Part shown: piece after piece, positions 5,602-7,930 of the stretch
Layout of the letters: every line of letters begins with the position of its first letter
How positions within the stretch are numbered: the stretch's first letter is position 1
NCBI GenBank assembly: GCA_023462275.1
Contig: JAEWYD010000393.1
Location: forward strand, 1 to 7,930
Source of the DNA: Actinomycetes bacterium
GTDB taxonomy: Bacteria > Actinomycetota > Actinomycetes > Actinomycetales > Cellulomonadaceae
Reading direction: 5' to 3'
Length of the DNA: 7,930 nt
Translations under genes and position numbers: made by a program
The notes under the pieces: model-generated
Seen by the model: the letters and a program-made list of their open reading frames with translations, nothing else
What the model was told of the DNA's origin: nothing
Database searches by the model: none

Positions 5602-6893
5602 CCAGGCTTACCCGCGGCTCCCGCGCGGCGCTCGCGCTGCTGACGGCGCTTCCCCTGGCCCTCGTGGGGTCGGCCTCCGCGCTGGCCACCGAGGACCCGG
5701 CCATCCAGGACGGCCTCTGGTACTACACGGTTCCGGGCATCGACCAGATCCAGGCGTCGGGCACCACCGGGGCGGGCGTGACCGTCGCCATCATCGACTC
5801 GACGATCAACCCGGACGCGCCTGACCTCGTCGGCACGTCCCTCTCGGTCCGCCCGACGTACTGCGACTGGAACGGGGACGGCGCGCTCGACCCGGGCACG
5901 TCGGTCCAGCGGGACGCCGAGCACGCGACCGCCATCGCCGGGCTCATCGTCGGTACGGGGACGGGTGCCGGCGGCCGTCCCGGCACAAAGGGCGTGGCAC
6001 CGGGCGTCACCCTCCTGCACTACGCGAGCGTCTTCGGCGACAACTCCTGCAGCGACCTGCCCCAGCAGATCGACGCCGCGGTCGCGGACGGCGCCGACAT
6101 CATCAACATGTCCTTCGCCGGCGCCTTCCTGTCCGAGGACGAGGCGGCAGCGATCGCACGGGCCGAGCGCGCGGGTGTCGTGCTCGTCGCCGCGTCCAAC
6201 AACCGTGGTGGGTCGGACCTGGGCTGGCCGGCGTCCGCGAACGGCGTCATCTCGGTCGAGGACGCCGACGTCAACCAGCAGCTCACCCCCAACGCCGTGA
6301 CGAGCCCGAGGCTGTCCGTCGTCGCGCCCGGCGTCGGCATCCGGGTACCGCTCCTCGACGAGGACACCGGCGCGTGGGACGTGTACGGGATCTCCAAGGG
6401 ATCGTCCTACGCCGCCGCCTGGGTGAGCGGCGTCATCGCCCTCGCGTGGTCCGCGCACCCGGACGCGACGGGGAACCAGATGATCCAGGCGCTCCTGCGG
6501 ACCACGGGCCAGGCCAGCGGCGGGGAGCCCGCACGGATCGACGACTCCTGGGGCTACGGGACCGTCTCCGTCCGCAAGCTCATCGCCCTCGACCCCACCA
6601 CGCTGCCCGACGTCAACCCGCTGGTGAGTGACGCGCCCGACGCACAGCCCGCCTACGACGAGATCGTGCGGGCCGCGCCGACCTCCGCGCCGACCGCCAC
6701 CCAGAGCCCGGAGCCCGACCAGCCGACCGCCGCCCCCACGCGGGCCGTCGGCACCGAGAGCGACGAGGGCGGCTCCGCCACGACGCTGCTCGTGATCGGC
6801 GGGGCCCTCGTCCTCCTCGCCATCGGTGGCGCCGTCACCGCCGCCGTCATCCTGAACCGCCGCAACCACCACCCGAACGCCAAGGGGGCCTGA
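5598..6893 (+). CDS. mycP: Mycosin, membrane-anchored subtilisin-like serine protease (free-standing)
   Basis: A 431-residue S8 protease with mycosin architecture. Residues 1-28 or 1-30 form a signal peptide (R-rich start, Leu/Ala core, A-S-A site). Catalytic residues are Asp67 (AIIDST), His109 (EHATAIAG), oxyanion Asn201 (AASNN) and Ser270 (KGSSYAAA). S-W-G-Y-G at about 317-321 matches the mycosin end motif. A Pro/Thr stalk (about 358-385) leads to a transmembrane helix (about 394-419) and a basic cytoplasmic tail. The start is the GTG at 5598, overlapping the previous stop as GTGA; the frame continues upstream but only this start yields a signal peptide. Oddities: HAT instead of HGT, AASN instead of AAGN, and a loop at 90-98 resembling a calcium-binding EF-hand/dockerin loop between the catalytic Asp and His. 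C89 and C151 may pair. It is a second mycosin besides the EccB-fused one. Set between two putative substrates, it may process one of them (inference; MycP1 of mycobacteria cleaves EspB). Confidence 0.95.
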   Translation: MTRLTRGSRAALALLTALPLALVGSASALATEDPAIQDGLWYYTVPGIDQIQASGTTGAGVTVAIIDSTINPDAPDLVGTSLSVRPTYCDWNGDGALDPGTSVQRDAEHATAIAGLIVGTGTGAGGRPGTKGVAPGVTLLHYASVFGDNSCSDLPQQIDAAVADGADIINMSFAGAFLSEDEAAAIARAERAGVVLVAASNNRGGSDLGWPASANGVISVEDADVNQQLTPNAVTSPRLSVVAPGVGIRVPLLDEDTGAWDVYGISKGSSYAAAWVSGVIALAWSAHPDATGNQMIQALLRTTGQASGGEPARIDDSWGYGTVSVRKLIALDPTTLPDVNPLVSDAPDAQPAYDEIVRAAPTSAPTATQSPEPDQPTAAPTRAVGTESDEGGSATTLLVIGGALVLLAIGGAVTAAVILNRRNHHPNAKGA

Positions 6894-6894
6894 G

Positions 6895-7930
6895 ATGGGC
6901 AAGGCAAGCGACCGCCTCCAGCTGACGCAGCACATGTACGAGGACGCGCCGGTGCAGGCCACCGACGACAAGGACGACATCACGGCTGCGACCGCGCTGC
7001 TCGAGGACACCGCGAAAGAGCTCAAGAGGATGGGCGGCAACCTCGGGCTCGAGGGGTCGACCGGCGACGCGGCCTGGGACCAGTTCGCGCTCCTGGCGAG
7101 CGCCCTCGTGAGCGCGGCCGACCAGTTCTCCGCCGCCGCGGCGACGGCCGAACGTGCCCACAGCTACGCGGTCGAGGCGCGGGACGCCTACCGCAAGCTC
7201 CCCGACGGCGACATCGACGACTGGCAGAAGACGGCCATCATCGGCGGCGGCACGCTGATCGCCGGGCCGCTCGGCATGCTCGGCGGTCACGCGGCCGTGG
7301 ACTACCTCAGCGGGCAGGCTGCGGCCGAGCGCGAGGCAGCTGCCAAGGCGGCACTGAGCCGGCTCGAGAGCCAGATGAGCGTCGAGATCCAGGCGCTTCC
7401 CGAGGTGGATGCGGTGCAGTTCCTCCGCAGCGACGAGACCGAGGTGGAGGGCGGCGACCCGGGCGGGGGCGACGACGGCACCGGCGGTCCCGTCCGGCGC
7501 GCCCCGAGGCAGCCCGGCCCCGGGATGCCCTCGCCGTGGCCGCAGCAGACGATCGTGGACACCATCGACGACCCCGACCCGATCGGGACGAAGCCGACGC
7601 CCCAGCCCACGCCTACCCCCCCGCCCACGGTGATCCGGGACCCCTGGCCGGTGCCGCCCGTGCCGCCTGAGTACGGGACGCCCGACCCGGGTGACGTGAC
7701 GCCGCCCCCGACCACGGAGCACACGTGGCCGGACAACGACATGAGCAACGGCTGGGTGCCGGGGTCGACGACCGTCGGGGGCGGTTACCCCGGTGGCGGC
7801 GGCATCGGCGGCTACGGAGGTGGCTACGACGGCTCGTCCGGCGCTGGTGGCTACGGCGGCGCCATGGCCGGCGGGCTGGCCTTCGGCGGCGCGGCCGCGG
7901 GCGCTGTCGGGCTCGGGCGCGGGCTCGGTG
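6895..7930 (+). CDS. Large helical protein with Pro- and Gly/Tyr-rich tail, putative T7SS substrate (partial)
   Basis: At least 345 residues, open at the right edge. The ATG lies one base after the mycosin stop, with AAGGGG six bases upstream, so it belongs to the same operon. Order of regions: helices about 27-46 and 58-101; a Gly-rich hydrophobic segment about 112-132; a helix about 136-168; an acidic Gly/Asp stretch 180-198; a Pro-rich region with T-P-Q-P-T-P-T-P (about 203-275); and a Gly/Tyr-rich region from about 294. There is no signal peptide, no W-x-G turn (W60 is followed by D-Q) and no YxxxD/E in the visible part. The layout of a helical head plus low-complexity tail recalls EspB or PPE-type substrates, but I see no PPE motif or direct similarity. 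It follows a protease gene immediately, so it is the best candidate for that protease's substrate. The family is not recognised. Confidence 0.85.
   Translation, partial: MGKASDRLQLTQHMYEDAPVQATDDKDDITAATALLEDTAKELKRMGGNLGLEGSTGDAAWDQFALLASALVSAADQFSAAAATAERAHSYAVEARDAYRKLPDGDIDDWQKTAIIGGGTLIAGPLGMLGGHAAVDYLSGQAAAEREAAAKAALSRLESQMSVEIQALPEVDAVQFLRSDETEVEGGDPGGGDDGTGGPVRRAPRQPGPGMPSPWPQQTIVDTIDDPDPIGTKPTPQPTPTPPPTVIRDPWPVPPVPPEYGTPDPGDVTPPPTTEHTWPDNDMSNGWVPGSTTVGGGYPGGGGIGGYGGGYDGSSGAGGYGGAMAGGLAFGGAAAGAVGLGRGLG
7774..7929 (+). repeat. Gly/Tyr-rich low-complexity coding segment
   Basis: The last 52 visible residues are mostly Gly, with Tyr in repeated G-G-Y-G units and then Ala/Gly-rich sequence. 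The composition differs sharply from the preceding Pro/Asp-rich part. Such tails occur in surface-exposed or self-associating secreted proteins; the function here is unknown. Confidence 0.7.

Noticed and set aside
5484..7040. 518-codon minus-strand frame opposite the free mycosin
   Set aside because: Shadow of the mycosin coding frame; the plus strand carries a signal peptide, catalytic residues and a membrane anchor.
6847..7722. 291-codon minus-strand frame opposite the 6895 gene
   Set aside because: Its translation is Arg/Gly/His-rich without structure, whereas the plus frame has a ribosome site, operon spacing and ordered helical then low-complexity regions.

Overview
The window looks like chromosomal DNA of a very GC-rich Gram-positive actinobacterium. 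GC-rich codons are used throughout, antisense reading frames are long and stop-poor, and every system component belongs to the actinobacterial (ESX-type) type VII secretion system. Pro/Thr linkers recur in the extracytoplasmic proteins, which would suit Micrococcales such as the Cellulomonas group, but genus is a guess. All well-supported genes belong to one type VII secretion (T7SS) locus, arranged as two divergent operons around a 265-bp intergenic region (4112-4376).

Minus-strand operon (reads leftward): eccD at 4111-2762 encodes the multi-spanning channel subunit with an N-terminal ubiquitin-like domain. Ten bases after its stop comes an 890-codon gene at 2751-79. This gene joins a complete EccB (membrane anchor plus periplasmic repeat domain) to a complete mycosin (subtilisin-like protease with a C-terminal membrane anchor) through a Pro/Thr linker. 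A possible proline-rich next gene starts at 52 and runs off the left edge.

Plus-strand operon (reads rightward): two WXG100 proteins (4377-4688 and 4710-4997), each with a W-x-G turn and a C-terminal YxxxD/E signal. They are followed by two GC-rich hairpins and then a helical WXG-like protein with a proline-rich tail (5107-5601). Next is a second, free-standing mycosin (5598-6893, start overlapping the previous stop), and one base later a long partial gene (6895 to the right edge). That last gene encodes a helical N-terminal region, a hydrophobic segment, and acidic, proline-rich and Gly/Tyr-rich tails.

Taken together, the left operon builds the membrane machine and the right operon supplies substrates plus a dedicated protease. 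The most striking points are the EccB-mycosin fusion, the coexistence of two mycosins in one locus, an EF-hand/dockerin-like loop in the free mycosin, and strong perfect stem-loops before and after the WXG100 pair. EccC (the ATPase), EccE and clear PE/PPE proteins are not in this window; EccC at least should lie nearby if the system is complete. No tRNA, rRNA, CRISPR or insertion sequence was seen.
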